DNA of 64,000 nt from Pseudomonas lini (GTDB taxonomy: Bacteria; Pseudomonadota; Gammaproteobacteria; Pseudomonadales; Pseudomonadaceae), in assembly GCF_001042905.1 (NCBI RefSeq), contig NZ_JYLB01000002.1:372001-436000 (forward strand), read 5' to 3'. How positions within the stretch are numbered: position 1 is the stretch's first letter; every line of letters starts with the position of its first letter. Under the pieces are notes generated by a model. The model made no database searches and had not been told where the DNA came from. It saw only the letters and a program-made list of their open reading frames with translations. The position numbers and the translations under genes are program-made. Shown piece after piece: positions 35,805-45,189 of this stretch.

Positions 35805-36926
35805 ATGCATAACGTCGTCATCAGCGGCACCGGCCTGTACACCCCGGCCAACAGCATTTCCAATGAAGAGCTGGTGCAGTCTTTCAACGCTTACGTCGCG
35901 CTGTTCAACGCCGACAACGCTGAAGCCATCGCGCGCGGCGAAATCCAGGCATTGACCGAATCCAGCGCAGCGTTTATCGAAAAAGCGTCCGGCATCAAAA
36001 GCCGCTTTGTCATGGACAAAGACGGCATCCTCGACCCGCAACGCATGGCACCACGCTTGCCCGAGCGCTCGAATGACGAGTGGTCGGTGCTTTGCCAGAT
36101 GGCTATCGGTGCGGCCGAACAAGCCTTGCAGCGCGCCGGCAAGACCGCCGCTGACATCGACGGTGTGATCGTCGCCTGCTCCAACCTGCAACGCGCCTAC
36201 CCGGCCATCGCCATCGAAGTCCAGGAAGCGTTGGGTATTCAGGGGTTCGGTTTCGACATGAACGTCGCCTGTTCCTCGGCGACCTTCGGCATCCAGGCTG
36301 CGGCCAACAGCGTGCAACTGGGCCAGGCCCGGGCGATCCTGATGGTCAACCCGGAAGTCTGCACCGGTCACCTGAATTTCCGTGACCGCGACAGCCACTT
36401 CATCTTCGGCGACGCCGCCACCGCGGTAATCATCGAACGTGCGGATCTCGCGACGTCCAAGTACCAGTTCGACGTGGTCAGCACCAAACTGCTGACCAAG
36501 TTCTCCAACAACATCCGCAACAACTTCGGCTTCCTCAACCGCGCCGCGGAAGAGGGCATCGGTGCCCCCGACAAACTGTTCGTCCAGGAAGGCCGCAAGG
36601 TGTTCCGCGATGTCTGCCCGATGGTCGCCGAGCTGATCGCCACGCACCTGGAAGAAAACCAGCTCAACGTCAGCGACGTGAAGCGCTTCTGGCTGCACCA
36701 GGCCAACCTCAGCATGAACCACCTGATCGTCAAGAAGCTGCTGGGCCGCGAAGCCACCGAAGAAGAAGCGCCGGTGATTCTCGACACCTATGCCAACACC
36801 AGTTCGGCCGGTTCGGTGATTTCGTTTCACAAAAATCAGGACGATCTGGTCAGCGGTTCGCTGGCTGTACTCAGCTCGTTCGGCGCTGGCTACTCGATCG
36901 GTAGCGTGATTCTGCGTAAACGCTGA
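35805..36926 (+). CDS. fabH2: beta-ketoacyl-ACP synthase III homologue (FabH2 type)
   Basis: A 373-residue thiolase-fold condensing enzyme. The catalytic Cys is in MNVACSSATFGIQ, His in FWLHQANLSMNHL and Asn in TYANTSSAGSVISF. The long insertion after the N-terminal VISGTGLYTP region and the total length match the P. aeruginosa second FabH (PA3286), which condenses octanoyl-CoA from fatty acid degradation. The gene order with a sigma factor downstream is similar to P. aeruginosa. The exact acyl preference is inferred from that homologue. Confidence 0.82.
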   Translation: MHNVVISGTGLYTPANSISNEELVQSFNAYVALFNADNAEAIARGEIQALTESSAAFIEKASGIKSRFVMDKDGILDPQRMAPRLPERSNDEWSVLCQMAIGAAEQALQRAGKTAADIDGVIVACSNLQRAYPAIAIEVQEALGIQGFGFDMNVACSSATFGIQAAANSVQLGQARAILMVNPEVCTGHLNFRDRDSHFIFGDAATAVIIERADLATSKYQFDVVSTKLLTKFSNNIRNNFGFLNRAAEEGIGAPDKLFVQEGRKVFRDVCPMVAELIATHLEENQLNVSDVKRFWLHQANLSMNHLIVKKLLGREATEEEAPVILDTYANTSSAGSVISFHKNQDDLVSGSLAVLSSFGAGYSIGSVILRKR

Positions 36927-36980
36927 AGCTGTCGCGAGGTGGTATTGTCCCAATGCCATTCTCGGTTAAGGCGCGGAACC

Positions 36981-37070
36981 TGTGGGAGCGGGCTTGCTCG
37001 CGAAGGTGGTGTATCAGGCAACATTCATGTCGACCGACACTCCCTCTTCGCGAGCAAGCCCGCTCCCACA
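36981..37070. repeat. paired REP element, family B copy 6
   Basis: TGTGGGAGCGGGCTTGCTCG and complement flank the conserved spacer (GTATCAGGCAACATTCATGT). It separates fabH2 from the sigma factor gene. Confidence 0.9.
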
Positions 37071-37116
37071 ATGGTGTCCGACACTGGAATATCGGTGGTT
37101 CTGAAACGAGGTTTGC

Positions 37117-37731
37117 ATGGCCGCAGCTGACGACGCTCTACTACTCGAACGCCTGCTGGCGGGCGAGCAGAGGGCTTTCAAGGAACTGGTCAGCACTTAC
37201 CAGAGCGCCATGCGCGCGGTGGCTTATGCCATCGTCGGCAACCGACACGTCGACGAGGTGGTCCAGGATGCCTGGCTGTCGGTGGTGCGCAATCTCGGCG
37301 GGTTTGAGGGGCGTTCGAGCCTCAAGACCTGGCTCCTGACCATCACTGCCAACTCGGCGAAAAGCCGTTATAAGCAAAACCGCCGGGAAGTGTTGCTCGA
37401 TGACCTGCCGTCGCCTCACGGCACGGTCGATGACGATCGTTTTTCATCGACTGATGGTCATTGGCTGGTGGCGCCGTACGCCTGGCATCAGGACACCCCA
37501 GAGGCCCTGTTGACCGAAAACGAGCTGCGCGAATGTCTGGAGCACACGTTGCTCAGCCTGTCGGAACTGCAAAGCAGTGTTTTGCTGTTACGCGAGCGAC
37601 AAGGGCTTGAATTGGAGGAGATCTGTAATCTTCTGGAGATCTCGCTCTCCAATGTTCGTGTGCTGCTGCATCGGGCACGGTTGAAGGTCTTTGCGACCGT
37701 GGAGCATTTTGAGGAAACCGGCGAATGTTGA
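37117..37731 (+). CDS. ECF-type RNA polymerase sigma factor
   Basis: A 204-residue sigma-70 family protein with only regions 2 and 4. Region 2 is FKELVSTYQSAMRAVAYAIV through VDEVVQDAWLSVVRNLGGFE; region 4 is LSELQSSVLLLRERQGLELE with the HTH EICNLLEISLSNVRVLLHRA. The linker is longer than usual (TDGHWLVAPYAWHQD). It overlaps the downstream zinc anti-sigma gene by 7 bases. Target promoters are unknown; the adjacent porin and fabH2 are candidates. Confidence 0.9.
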   Translation: MAAADDALLLERLLAGEQRAFKELVSTYQSAMRAVAYAIVGNRHVDEVVQDAWLSVVRNLGGFEGRSSLKTWLLTITANSAKSRYKQNRREVLLDDLPSPHGTVDDDRFSSTDGHWLVAPYAWHQDTPEALLTENELRECLEHTLLSLSELQSSVLLLRERQGLELEEICNLLEISLSNVRVLLHRARLKVFATVEHFEETGEC

Positions 37732-37961
37732 CCTGCAAAGAACAAGTGGCGCGCTCCAGTGATTATCTCGATGGCCAGTTGAGTTTTCGAGAGCGACTGA
37801 TGGTGCGGCATCATTTGATGTTCTGCCCTAATTGCCGACGGTTCATTCGGCAGATGCGGTTGATGCAGGCCACCCTGAAGGTGATGCCCGAGCCGCCTGT
37901 AGCTGACCTGGATGCGCTGGCCGAACGGCTTGCCAATGAACATCTGAAGAACAAATCGTAG
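37725..37961 (+). CDS. zinc-binding anti-sigma factor (zf-HC2)
   Basis: A 78-residue protein with the ZAS motif His30-x3-Cys34-x2-Cys37 (RHHLMFCPNCRRF) and another Cys4. It has no membrane segment, so it is a soluble anti-sigma factor that probably binds the sigma encoded just before and could respond to thiol oxidation. The 7-base overlap shows tight coupling with the sigma gene. Confidence 0.88.
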   Translation: MLTCKEQVARSSDYLDGQLSFRERLMVRHHLMFCPNCRRFIRQMRLMQATLKVMPEPPVADLDALAERLANEHLKNKS

Positions 37962-38066
37962 TTTTCCCGCCCGTAACACACCCCTTCAGCCGCTCTAACT
38001 TGCGGCTTGTAGCTCATCTCTTGCGGCTGCTTTTCTGTTATTTCGATTCGAAGTAAAAAAGTTCCC

Positions 38067-38084
38067 CTGTCATAAAATCTTTAT
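38067..38084 (+). promoter_or_regulatory. possible Pho box upstream of the porin gene
   Basis: CTGTCAT-AAAA-TCTTTAT: the first heptamer is the exact Pho half-site and the second is degenerate with the right spacing. It sits 110 bp before the porin start, where phosphate-starvation control of an OprP/OprO-type porin is expected. A leader hairpin (AACAC..GCGGG..CCCGC..GTGTT) lies at about 38131-38157. Confidence 0.45.
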
Positions 38085-38193
38085 CTATCAGCAACCCGGC
38101 TGAAATACCCCGCCTCCAAGATTCCCTCCCAACACAAGCGGGCCAGACCCGCGTGTTTCCAAGCTACAGACCACCAATTAGGGGAACTCTTCG

Positions 38194-39537
38194 ATGATCC
38201 GTAAGCACTTCGCCGGTTTTGCCGCCAGCGCATTGGCCATGGCAGTAACCGCCCAGGCTTTCGCTGGCACCGTCACCACTGACGGCGCCGATATCGTAGT
38301 CAAAACCAAGGGCGGCCTCGAAGTCGCCACCACCGATAAAGAATTCAGCTTCAAACTCGGCGGTCGCTTGCAGGCTGACTACAGCCAGTTCGATGGCGTC
38401 TACACCAGAAACGGCGATACCGCTGACGCGGCCTACATCCGTCGTGGCTTCCTGGAATTGTCTGGTGTGCTGTACACGGATTGGGCTTACACCATCAACT
38501 ACGACTTCTCCCACAACAGCGGTGATTCCGACAACGGTTACTTCGACGAAGCGTCGTTGGCCTACAACGGCTTCAAACCGGTCTCGATCAAAGTCGGTCG
38601 TTTCGACCCGGACTTCGGCCTGGAAAAAGCCACCAGCTCCAAGTGGGTCACCGCGCCAGAGCGCAACATGGCGTACGACATGGTCGATTGGGCGAACAGC
38701 CACCAGAATGGTCTGGGCCTGCAAGCCTCCAGCACCTTCGCTGATTCGTTCTACGCATCCGCTGGCGTGTTCAGCAAAGACACCGACGATACCGATGGCA
38801 ACAGCGTCAAACAGGTCAACGGCCGCTTTGTATTCGCGCCGATGCATGACGCCGGCAACGTGCTGCACTTCGGTGTGAATGTGGCTTCCCGTGATGTCTC
38901 CGACACCGCCTTCGATTCCCGTTATCGCACCCGCATGGGCATGCGCGGCGTTGAAACCCTCGGCGGCAACGATGCTGGCACCAACGGCAACCGTCCGGTG
39001 CTGGGCGGCAGTTCCACTTCGGCTGCCGGCTCCTATGACCGTGACGATGCTTACGGCCTGGAAGCCGCATTCGCCATGGGCCCGGCCTCGATCCAGGGTG
39101 AGTACGTCGCCCGCAAGACCAAGGCCGATGCCAGCAACCTTGAAGACATCAAGGGTCACGGTTTCTACGTTCAGGGTGCCTACACCCTCACCGGCGAAGC
39201 CCGTGGCTATAAAGTCGGCAAGTTCGACGCGATCAAGCCAGCCAACAAGTCCATCGGCGCCTGGGAGCTGTTCTATCGTTACGACAGCCTGACCGTCGAA
39301 GACGACAACATCACCACCGCCAGCCTGACCCGCGATGTCGGCGATGCCGAAGCCCAAGTGCACACCCTGGGCGTCAACTGGTACGCCAACGAAGCGGTGA
39401 AAATCACTGGCGCCTACCTCAAGGCCAAGACTGACAACGTGACCAATGCCACGGCTGCCAGCGGTACTACCCCGGCACGTCGTACCGGTGATGACAGCGG
39501 TGACGGCTTCGTGGTCCGCGCTCAATACGTGTTCTAA
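38194..39537 (+). CDS. outer membrane porin, OprP/OprO phosphate-selective family
   Basis: A 447-residue beta-barrel with a signal peptide ending TAQAFA (about residue 24), alternating-hydrophobicity strands ([38 protein letters not shown]) and a C-terminal aromatic residue (VVRAQYVF) typical of outer membrane proteins. P. aeruginosa OprP/OprO select phosphate and polyphosphate. The arginine-rich eyelet cannot be confirmed by eye. AGGGGAA precedes the ATG, and a strong terminator follows. Confidence 0.88.
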   Translation: MIRKHFAGFAASALAMAVTAQAFAGTVTTDGADIVVKTKGGLEVATTDKEFSFKLGGRLQADYSQFDGVYTRNGDTADAAYIRRGFLELSGVLYTDWAYTINYDFSHNSGDSDNGYFDEASLAYNGFKPVSIKVGRFDPDFGLEKATSSKWVTAPERNMAYDMVDWANSHQNGLGLQASSTFADSFYASAGVFSKDTDDTDGNSVKQVNGRFVFAPMHDAGNVLHFGVNVASRDVSDTAFDSRYRTRMGMRGVETLGGNDAGTNGNRPVLGGSSTSAAGSYDRDDAYGLEAAFAMGPASIQGEYVARKTKADASNLEDIKGHGFYVQGAYTLTGEARGYKVGKFDAIKPANKSIGAWELFYRYDSLTVEDDNITTASLTRDVGDAEAQVHTLGVNWYANEAVKITGAYLKAKTDNVTNATAASGTTPARRTGDDSGDGFVVRAQYVF

Positions 39538-39594
39538 ATCGCAGTAAGCGCTGTACGAGCTCTTTCTTCATCCGTTAAAGCTCCTCTCGTTTAA

Positions 39595-39618
39595 CCCCGC
39601 TTCGGCGGGGTTTTTTTT
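39595..39618 (+). terminator. intrinsic terminator of the porin gene
   Basis: CCCCGC-TTCG-GCGGGG followed by eight T is a textbook tetraloop terminator 57 bases after the porin stop. Confidence 0.92.
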
Positions 39619-39667
39619 GTTTCGGGTTAGCCAATCAGATAAGCGATACTCGTCCCATCTGTAGAAA

Positions 39668-40810
39668 ATGATGGTTGGGATGCTAATGCCGCTGCAACGT
39701 CTGGAACGTCTGTCCGAAATCGCGCCGCACACCTGGGACGCGCTGGTACCGGAAACTCAGCCGTTTCTGCGCCATGCTTTTCTGAGTTCGCTGGAAGACA
39801 GCGGCAGCCTCGGCCCGCATTCCGGCTGGCAGCCCGAGCATTTGCTGCATGTTGAAGGCGATCGCCTGATCGCCGCGCTGCCCAGTTACCGCAAATGGCA
39901 TTCCTACGGCGAGTACGTGTTCGACCATGCCTGGGCCGAAGCCTGTGAGCGTGCCGGCATCGACTACTACCCCAAGCTGTTGACGGCGGTGCCGTTCAGC
40001 CCGGTCAGCGGGCCGCGATTGCTGGCGGCGACGATCGAGGACGGTTTCGAACTCCTGCAGAGCCTGCCGGGTTATCTGGAGATCGAAGGACTCTCCAGCG
40101 CCCATATCAACTTCACCGATCCATTCACCGACGCGGCATTGGCCGGACAGCCAGGCTGGTTGCAGCGTATTGGCTGTCAGTACCATTGGCAGAATCGCGG
40201 TTATCGGGATTTTCAGGACTTCCTCGACGCCCTCAGTTCGCGCAAGCGCAAGCAAATGCGCAAGGAGCGTGAGCAAGTGGCGGGGCAGGGCATCGACTTC
40301 GAATGGCTGGAAGGGCGACAACTGGATCAGGCGCAGTGGGACTTTGTGTATGCCTGCTACGCCAATACCTACGCGGTGCGTCGGCAAGCGCCGTACCTGA
40401 CGCGGGAATTTTTCAGTCTGTTGGCCGAGCGCATGCCGGAGTCGATCCGTGTGGTGCTGGCCAAACAAGGCTCACGACCGGTGGCCATGGCCTTCAGTCT
40501 GGTCGGTGGCGACAGTTTTTATGGTCGTTACTGGGGCTGCCTGGCGGAGTTCGATCGCCTGCATTTCGAGACCTGCTTCTATCAAGGCATGGATTACGCG
40601 ATTGCCAATGGTTTTCAGCGTTTTGACGCTGGCGCTCAGGGCGAGCACAAGTTGATTCGTGGCTTTGAGCCGGTGATCACCCATTCCTGGCATTACCTGC
40701 GCCACCCGGGTTTGAAGTCGGCGGTGAAAGACTTCCTTGAGCGTGAGCGGGTCGGAGTCATGGGGTATGCAGAAGAAGCGAAGACAGCCTTGCCCTACCG
40801 ACAAGGCTGA
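39668..40810 (+). CDS. FemAB-like GNAT family protein (COG3146/DUF482)
   Basis: A 380-residue protein of the PF04339-type peptidogalycan/GNAT family. RHAFLSSLEDSGSLGPHSGW is the characteristic N-terminal segment. NRGYRDFQDFLDALSSRKRK and FDAGAQGEHKLIRGFEPV follow in order. Members are predicted to transfer aminoacyl or acetyl groups, but the substrate is unknown. Alternative in-frame starts at 39680 and 39686 (MPLQRLERL) are equally plausible because no ribosome site is clear. Confidence 0.8.
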   Translation: MMVGMLMPLQRLERLSEIAPHTWDALVPETQPFLRHAFLSSLEDSGSLGPHSGWQPEHLLHVEGDRLIAALPSYRKWHSYGEYVFDHAWAEACERAGIDYYPKLLTAVPFSPVSGPRLLAATIEDGFELLQSLPGYLEIEGLSSAHINFTDPFTDAALAGQPGWLQRIGCQYHWQNRGYRDFQDFLDALSSRKRKQMRKEREQVAGQGIDFEWLEGRQLDQAQWDFVYACYANTYAVRRQAPYLTREFFSLLAERMPESIRVVLAKQGSRPVAMAFSLVGGDSFYGRYWGCLAEFDRLHFETCFYQGMDYAIANGFQRFDAGAQGEHKLIRGFEPVITHSWHYLRHPGLKSAVKDFLERERVGVMGYAEEAKTALPYRQG

Positions 40811-40834
40811 TCTTCACCGGTTAATTCGCGCCGG

Positions 40835-41533
40835 TTAACTGTCTTCTTTACCCAACCAGCGATACATCACACCGCCAATGACCGCACCCAGGATCGGCGC
40901 CAGCCAGAACAGCCACAGTTGTTGAATCGCCCAACCGCCGACAATCAGCGCCGGGCCCGTACTGCGGGCTGGGTTGACCGAAGTGTTGGTGACCGGAATC
41001 GAAATCAGGTGGATCAGGGTCAGCGCCAGGCCGATGGCGATGGGCGCCAGCCCGGCCGGGGCGCGTTTGTCGGTGGCGCCGAGAATGATCAGGATGAACA
41101 TGGCGGTCATCACCAGTTCACTGACAAACCCCGCTGCCATCGAATAGCCGCCGGGCGAATGTTCGCCATAGCCATTGGATGCAAGGCCGCTGGCCAGTTC
41201 GAAGCCGGGTTTGCCGCTGGCGATGAAGTACAGCAGCGCCGCTGCGATGATCCCGCCAATTACCTGAGCGATGATGTAGGCGGGCAATTCTTTGGCAGGG
41301 AATCGTCCGCCGACCACCAGCCCGACCGAAACCGCGGGGTTGAGATGGCAGCCCGAAATGTGGCCGATGGCGAAGGCCATCGTCAGCACCGTCAAACCGA
41401 ATGCAAAGGACACCCCCAGCAAACCGATCCCCACGTCTGGAAACGCCGCCGCCAGGACCGCACTGCCGCACCCCCCTAACACCAACCAGAACGTTCCCAC
41501 CAATTCTGTAGCCGAGCGTTTGAACAAAGACAT
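40835..41533 (-). CDS. aqpZ: aquaporin Z
   Basis: A 232-residue water channel with six helices and two half-helices carrying the NPA boxes ([11 protein letters not shown] and [12 protein letters not shown]). The Arg after the second NPA is the selectivity-filter residue. The ATG at 41533 is preceded by AGGGAAATTCGC. Length and sequence match AqpZ better than the larger glycerol facilitators. Confidence 0.93.
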   Translation of the reverse strand: MSLFKRSATELVGTFWLVLGGCGSAVLAAAFPDVGIGLLGVSFAFGLTVLTMAFAIGHISGCHLNPAVSVGLVVGGRFPAKELPAYIIAQVIGGIIAAALLYFIASGKPGFELASGLASNGYGEHSPGGYSMAAGFVSELVMTAMFILIILGATDKRAPAGLAPIAIGLALTLIHLISIPVTNTSVNPARSTGPALIVGGWAIQQLWLFWLAPILGAVIGGVMYRWLGKEDS

Positions 41534-41699
41534 AGCGAATTTCCCTGTCGAGATAACACTGTCGTTGTGCATCCAGCAGATGGACTACAGAACCATCTCC
41601 AGAACCTTGCCTGAGTACAGCAGGGTTTTAATGAAATTCCAGTGACCATGAAAAACCGCCAGAGCCCGTGTTCAAAGGGTTGTGGCGGTTCGCCGATCT

Positions 41700-41792
41700 A
41701 ATGTGGGAGCGGGCTTGCTCGCGAAGGCGGTCTGTCATCCAACATTGATGTTGAATGTAATGGCCCTTTCGCGAGCAAGCCCGCTCCCACAT
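41700..41792. repeat. paired REP element, family B copy 7
   Basis: ATGTGGGAGCGGGCTTGCTC and complement flank a spacer with CCAACATTGATGTTGAATG. It lies between two leftward genes. Confidence 0.9.
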
Positions 41793-41812
41793 TGAATGGT
41801 GGTGTCAGGTGA

Positions 41813-42418
41813 TCAGTAGAGACTATCGCGCACTCTCACCGGTGCTTCCCGGTCATACGCCTCGGCATCGAACTGCCCATCGTTCAGGCGCTTGTGAAAC
41901 GCCCCGGCGGTCGGCAGCGCAGAGCGTTCGAGGTGTTTCTGCGGGTTCCACAAATCTGAACGCACTATCGCTTTCGAGCAGTGGAAATACGCCGCTTGCA
42001 CCGTCACCAGCATCACCGTGCGTGCTGGTTTGCCGTTGACTGCAAAACTCTCCAGCAACCCGGGCTCGGCGCTGATCTGCGCCGTGCCATTGACCCGCAA
42101 TGTCTCGCCAATCCCGGGAATGATGAACAGCAGCGATACCCGCGAGTCGAGCACGACATTGCGCAGCGTGTCGATGCGGTTGTTGCCCGGTCGATCCGGA
42201 ATCGCCAGCGTGCGTTCATCGACGATCCGCACGAAACCCGGCGTATCGCCACGCGGCGAGCCGTCCATGCCGTCGGGGCCGACCGAGCTGATAATCACCA
42301 GTGGCGAGGCGCGGACCATCGCCTGATAGTCCTCGTTCAGAAACGGGATCTGCTTGCGCACGGCGCGGTCATGGGGCAGGCCGTAGATCGCTTCCAGCGC
42401 TTCGATTGAATTCAACAT
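41813..42418 (-). CDS. pyridoxamine-phosphate-oxidase-fold flavoprotein
   Basis: A 201-residue FMN-binding split-barrel protein of the PNPOx-like group. SSVGPDGMDGSPRGDTPGFV, NRIDTLRNVVLDSRVSLLFI and YFHCSKAIVRSDLW are shared with the FMN-dependent PPOX-type flavoproteins. The N-terminal helix and overall size agree. It probably uses FMN or F420 to reduce an unknown substrate. The next leftward gene upstream (42437) is 18 bp away, so the two are likely cotranscribed. Confidence 0.8.
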   Translation of the reverse strand: MLNSIEALEAIYGLPHDRAVRKQIPFLNEDYQAMVRASPLVIISSVGPDGMDGSPRGDTPGFVRIVDERTLAIPDRPGNNRIDTLRNVVLDSRVSLLFIIPGIGETLRVNGTAQISAEPGLLESFAVNGKPARTVMLVTVQAAYFHCSKAIVRSDLWNPQKHLERSALPTAGAFHKRLNDGQFDAEAYDREAPVRVRDSLY

Positions 42419-42436
42419 CGTTCATCCCTCTACGAA

Positions 42437-42922
42437 TCAGAAAACCAACCCCATGCGCCGCTCATAACCGATCCGGCCTTTGTACGCTTCGCCGCTGTCG
42501 ACAAAGCCATATTTGGCATACAGCGCGATGGCCGACTCATTGTCCGCATCCACCGACAACTCCAGCCCTTTGATTTCCGGCCAGGCCTGGCGCGCAACCT
42601 CGGGCAGGGCTTGCAGGCAGGCTTTGCCATAGCCTTTGCCCTGTGCGCGGCGATCGACTTGCAGGGCGTGCAGGGTGGCGCTGTGTTCATCGGCCCAGGC
42701 CGGCAGCACCGGCGGGCGCTTGAGCAGCAGGAAGGCCACCGGAACATCCTCCACCAGTAGCGCAAAGCCTTTGACGCCAGGGCCAGGCTTGGACAGCAAG
42801 GTATGCAACGCACCATGAATGTCGCCGGAGAATTTGATTTGTTCGGCGTGGATTTCGATCGCCTCGACCTGTTGGCGCTGCAGGGCGTTCAGGCTTTCGT
42901 AAGGCACGAGTCGGGCAGTCAC
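42437..42922 (-). CDS. GNAT family N-acetyltransferase
   Basis: A 161-residue acetyltransferase: the acetyl-CoA pyrophosphate-binding loop is VDRRAQGKGYGKACLQAL near residues 91-108, and the C-terminal beta-bulge region is NESAIALYAKYGFVDSGEAY. The acceptor is unknown. It probably forms an operon with the downstream flavoprotein and is divergent from the SnoaL-like gene at 43064. Confidence 0.85.
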   Translation of the reverse strand: MTARLVPYESLNALQRQQVEAIEIHAEQIKFSGDIHGALHTLLSKPGPGVKGFALLVEDVPVAFLLLKRPPVLPAWADEHSATLHALQVDRRAQGKGYGKACLQALPEVARQAWPEIKGLELSVDADNESAIALYAKYGFVDSGEAYKGRIGYERRMGLVF

Positions 42923-42998
42923 TGGAGTGTCCTTTTTCCAACGGAAATGAGCTTCGGATTCTAGCGAGTTTGCGTTCGTCGCCTATTTTTATTTCGTC

Positions 42999-43026
42999 TG
43001 TCGATTTGATTGATCGCCAGACGACT
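42999..43026 (+). promoter_or_regulatory. candidate ECF42 promoter, TGTCGA-N17-CGACT
   Basis: TGTCGA at 42999-43004 and CGAC at 43022-43025 are separated by 17 bases, 38 bp before the SnoaL-like start. I recall TGTCGA (-35) and CGA/TC (-10) as the conserved promoter of ECF42 sigma factors, and an ECF42-type sigma gene lies three genes downstream. Confidence 0.55.
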
Positions 43027-43063
43027 AAGGGTGTCTTCACACTAAAACTCACGGAGAACCATC

Positions 43064-43489
43064 ATGAATGCTCAAACACAAATCCATAACCTGATCGAGA
43101 ACTACCGCCAGGCGGTCATCGCCAAGGACGTGGAAAAGGTCATGGCTCTGTACGCCGATGACATTGTCTCCTTCGACGCGGTCAAAGCCCTGCAATTCAA
43201 GGGCAAGGCGGCCTATCGCGCGCATTGGCAGGAATGCCTGGAGATGTGCCCTGGCCCGCATATTTTCGAGTTCCATGAAATCACCATCGAACCGTCCCAG
43301 GAGATAGCTTTCGCCCATTGGCTGGCGCATTGCGGCGGCACCAATGAAAAGGGTGAAACCCAGGCCTGCTGGATGCGCGTCACCGCGTGCTACCGCCAGG
43401 AAGCGGGGCTATGGCAGATCGTTCACGAACACTGGTCGGCACCGTTCGACATGACCAGCGGCGCGACCCTGTTTGACCTGCAACCCTGA
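43064..43489 (+). CDS. SnoaL/NTF2-like small protein
   Basis: A 141-residue cone-fold protein of the SnoaL/ketosteroid-isomerase superfamily: IHNLIENYRQAVIAKDVEKV, MALYADDIVSFDA and GLWQIVHEHWSAPFD are characteristic. Catalytic or ligand role is unknown. AACTCACGGAG precedes the ATG. It is the first gene after the ECF42-type promoter candidate and is followed by a DGPF protein and the sigma factor, and such small enzymes are common neighbours of this sigma group. Confidence 0.85.
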   Translation: MNAQTQIHNLIENYRQAVIAKDVEKVMALYADDIVSFDAVKALQFKGKAAYRAHWQECLEMCPGPHIFEFHEITIEPSQEIAFAHWLAHCGGTNEKGETQACWMRVTACYRQEAGLWQIVHEHWSAPFDMTSGATLFDLQP

Positions 43490-43587
43490 TCGTCGGGTTG
43501 TTTATCAGGAAGCAGCGCCAAAGCGCCGATCTGCAGCCATAGTTGATTCGTTCGATTAGGGCAGAGCCTCAGAAATGGAGAGTTCCC

Positions 43588-43932
43588 ATGAAGTATTTAT
43601 GCCTGGTCTACAGCAACGAGCACGAGTTGCACTCGCTGCCCGAAAGCCCCCACGACGCCGAGTGCATGGCCTACAGCGAGTCGATCCAGGGCAGCGGCCG
43701 GATGATCGCCGCCGAAGCGCTGGAGTCGGTGCAGACCGCGACCACCGTGCGCATGCGCAACGGCAAAATGTCGGTCACCGATGGCCCGTTCGCTGAAACC
43801 AAGGAGCAATTGGCCGGCTTCTACCTGATCGATGCCAAGGATCTCAATGAAGCCATCCAGGTCGCCGGCAATATCCCGGCGGCTCGGGTCGGCTGTGTCG
43901 AGGTACGCCCTGTGCGCCAGTTGAATCCCTGA
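43588..43932 (+). CDS. YCII-related DGPF protein
   Basis: A 114-residue YCII-fold protein with the motif TDGPFAETKEQLAGFYLID that defines DGPF proteins. MKYLCLVYSNE is the usual N-terminus. GGAGAG precedes the ATG. DGPF genes are the known partners and targets of ECF42 sigma factors. It ends directly before the sigma gene, with no gap. Molecular function unknown. Confidence 0.9.
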   Translation: MKYLCLVYSNEHELHSLPESPHDAECMAYSESIQGSGRMIAAEALESVQTATTVRMRNGKMSVTDGPFAETKEQLAGFYLIDAKDLNEAIQVAGNIPAARVGCVEVRPVRQLNP

Positions 43933-43935
43933 GTG

Positions 43936-45171
43936 ATGACGGGCGCAGCGGTCAAGGCGCGAGTCGAGCAGGTCTACCGCGAAGACTCGCGGCGGATTCT
44001 GGCGACCCTGATCCGTCTGCTCGGCGATTTTGACCTCGCCGAAGAAGCGCTGCACGAGGCGTTCTTCGTCGCGGTCGAGCGCTGGCAGCGCGACGGTGTG
44101 CCGGACAATCCGCGCACCTGGCTGGTGTCCACCGGGCGCTTCAAGGCCATCGATGTATTGCGTCGGCGCGCGCGTTTTAACGCGTCCCGGCCGATGTTGA
44201 TCGCTCAACTGGAAGAGCTGGAGCAGGCTGACTGGAGTGATGAAGATGTGGAAGACGATCGCCTGCGCCTGATTTTTACCTGTTGCCACCCGGCACTGGC
44301 GGCGGACGCCCAAGTGCCATTGACCCTGCGCGAAGTCTGCGACCTGACCACTGAAGAAATCGCCCGGGCCTTTCTCTCGGCACCGGCCACCATCGCCCAG
44401 CGCATCGTGCGAGCCAAGGCGAAGATTCGTGATGCGAAAATCCCTTACCAAGTGCCCACCCTGACGGAACTGCCCGAGCGTCTCGACAGCGTTCTGCGGG
44501 TGATTTACCTGGTGTTCAACGAAGGCTACTCGGCGTCTGTCGGCAACGAATTGACCCGCGAATACCTGACGCGTGAAGCGATTCGTCTCGGTCGAATATT
44601 GATGGAATTGCTACCCGAACCGGAGGTGATGGGGCTGCTGGCGCTGATGCTGTTGCATGAATCCCGGCGCCCGGCCAGGACTTCACCGAACGGCGAGTTG
44701 ATTGTGCTGGACGAGCAGAATCGCTCGTTGTGGGACGCCGAACTGATTGCCGAAGGCTGTGCACTGGTTGAGCGGGCGCTGACGACGCGGCGTTTCGGGC
44801 CTTATTGCCTGCAAGCGGCAATTGCCGCAGTGCATGCCGAAGCGCCCACGGCGGGGGAGACGGATTGGCCGCAGATTGTCGGCCTGTATGACGTGCTGCT
44901 GCGGGCCGTGCCATCGCCGGTGATCGAACTCAACCGCGCGGCGGCGCTGGCCAAACGCGATGGTCCGTTGGCCGGGCTGACGTTGATCGAAGGGATTCTG
45001 GCGCGGGGCGAGTTGCAGGACTACCACCTGGCGCACTCGGCGCGGGCGGAGTTTTACCGGCAGTTGGGAAGGGTGGAAGAGGCGCGGGCGGCGTATGAGC
45101 GGGCGCTGGAATTGACGCAGCAAATGCCGGAGCGACGGTTTATTGAGGGACGGCTCAAGGCGTTGGAATGA
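43936..45171 (+). CDS. ECF42-type sigma factor with C-terminal TPR extension
   Basis: A 411-residue sigma factor, much longer than ordinary ECF proteins. Region 2 is AEEALHEAFFVAVERWQRDG with NPRTWLVSTGRFKAIDVLRR; region 4 is LTLREVCDLTTEEIARAFLS. A C-terminal extension of over 200 residues ends in a TPR-like repeat (LGRVEEARAAYERALELTQQ). This architecture and the upstream DGPF gene identify the ECF42 group, where the extension replaces an anti-sigma factor. No anti-sigma gene is present here. GTG at 43933 is an alternative start. Confidence 0.9.
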   Translation: MTGAAVKARVEQVYREDSRRILATLIRLLGDFDLAEEALHEAFFVAVERWQRDGVPDNPRTWLVSTGRFKAIDVLRRRARFNASRPMLIAQLEELEQADWSDEDVEDDRLRLIFTCCHPALAADAQVPLTLREVCDLTTEEIARAFLSAPATIAQRIVRAKAKIRDAKIPYQVPTLTELPERLDSVLRVIYLVFNEGYSASVGNELTREYLTREAIRLGRILMELLPEPEVMGLLALMLLHESRRPARTSPNGELIVLDEQNRSLWDAELIAEGCALVERALTTRRFGPYCLQAAIAAVHAEAPTAGETDWPQIVGLYDVLLRAVPSPVIELNRAAALAKRDGPLAGLTLIEGILARGELQDYHLAHSARAEFYRQLGRVEEARAAYERALELTQQMPERRFIEGRLKALE

Positions 45172-45189
45172 TTTGATTTCACTGGCCTC

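Noticed and set aside
37725..37731. Frameshift between sigma and anti-sigma genes
   Set aside because: The 7-base overlap is a normal coupled stop/start; both products are complete.
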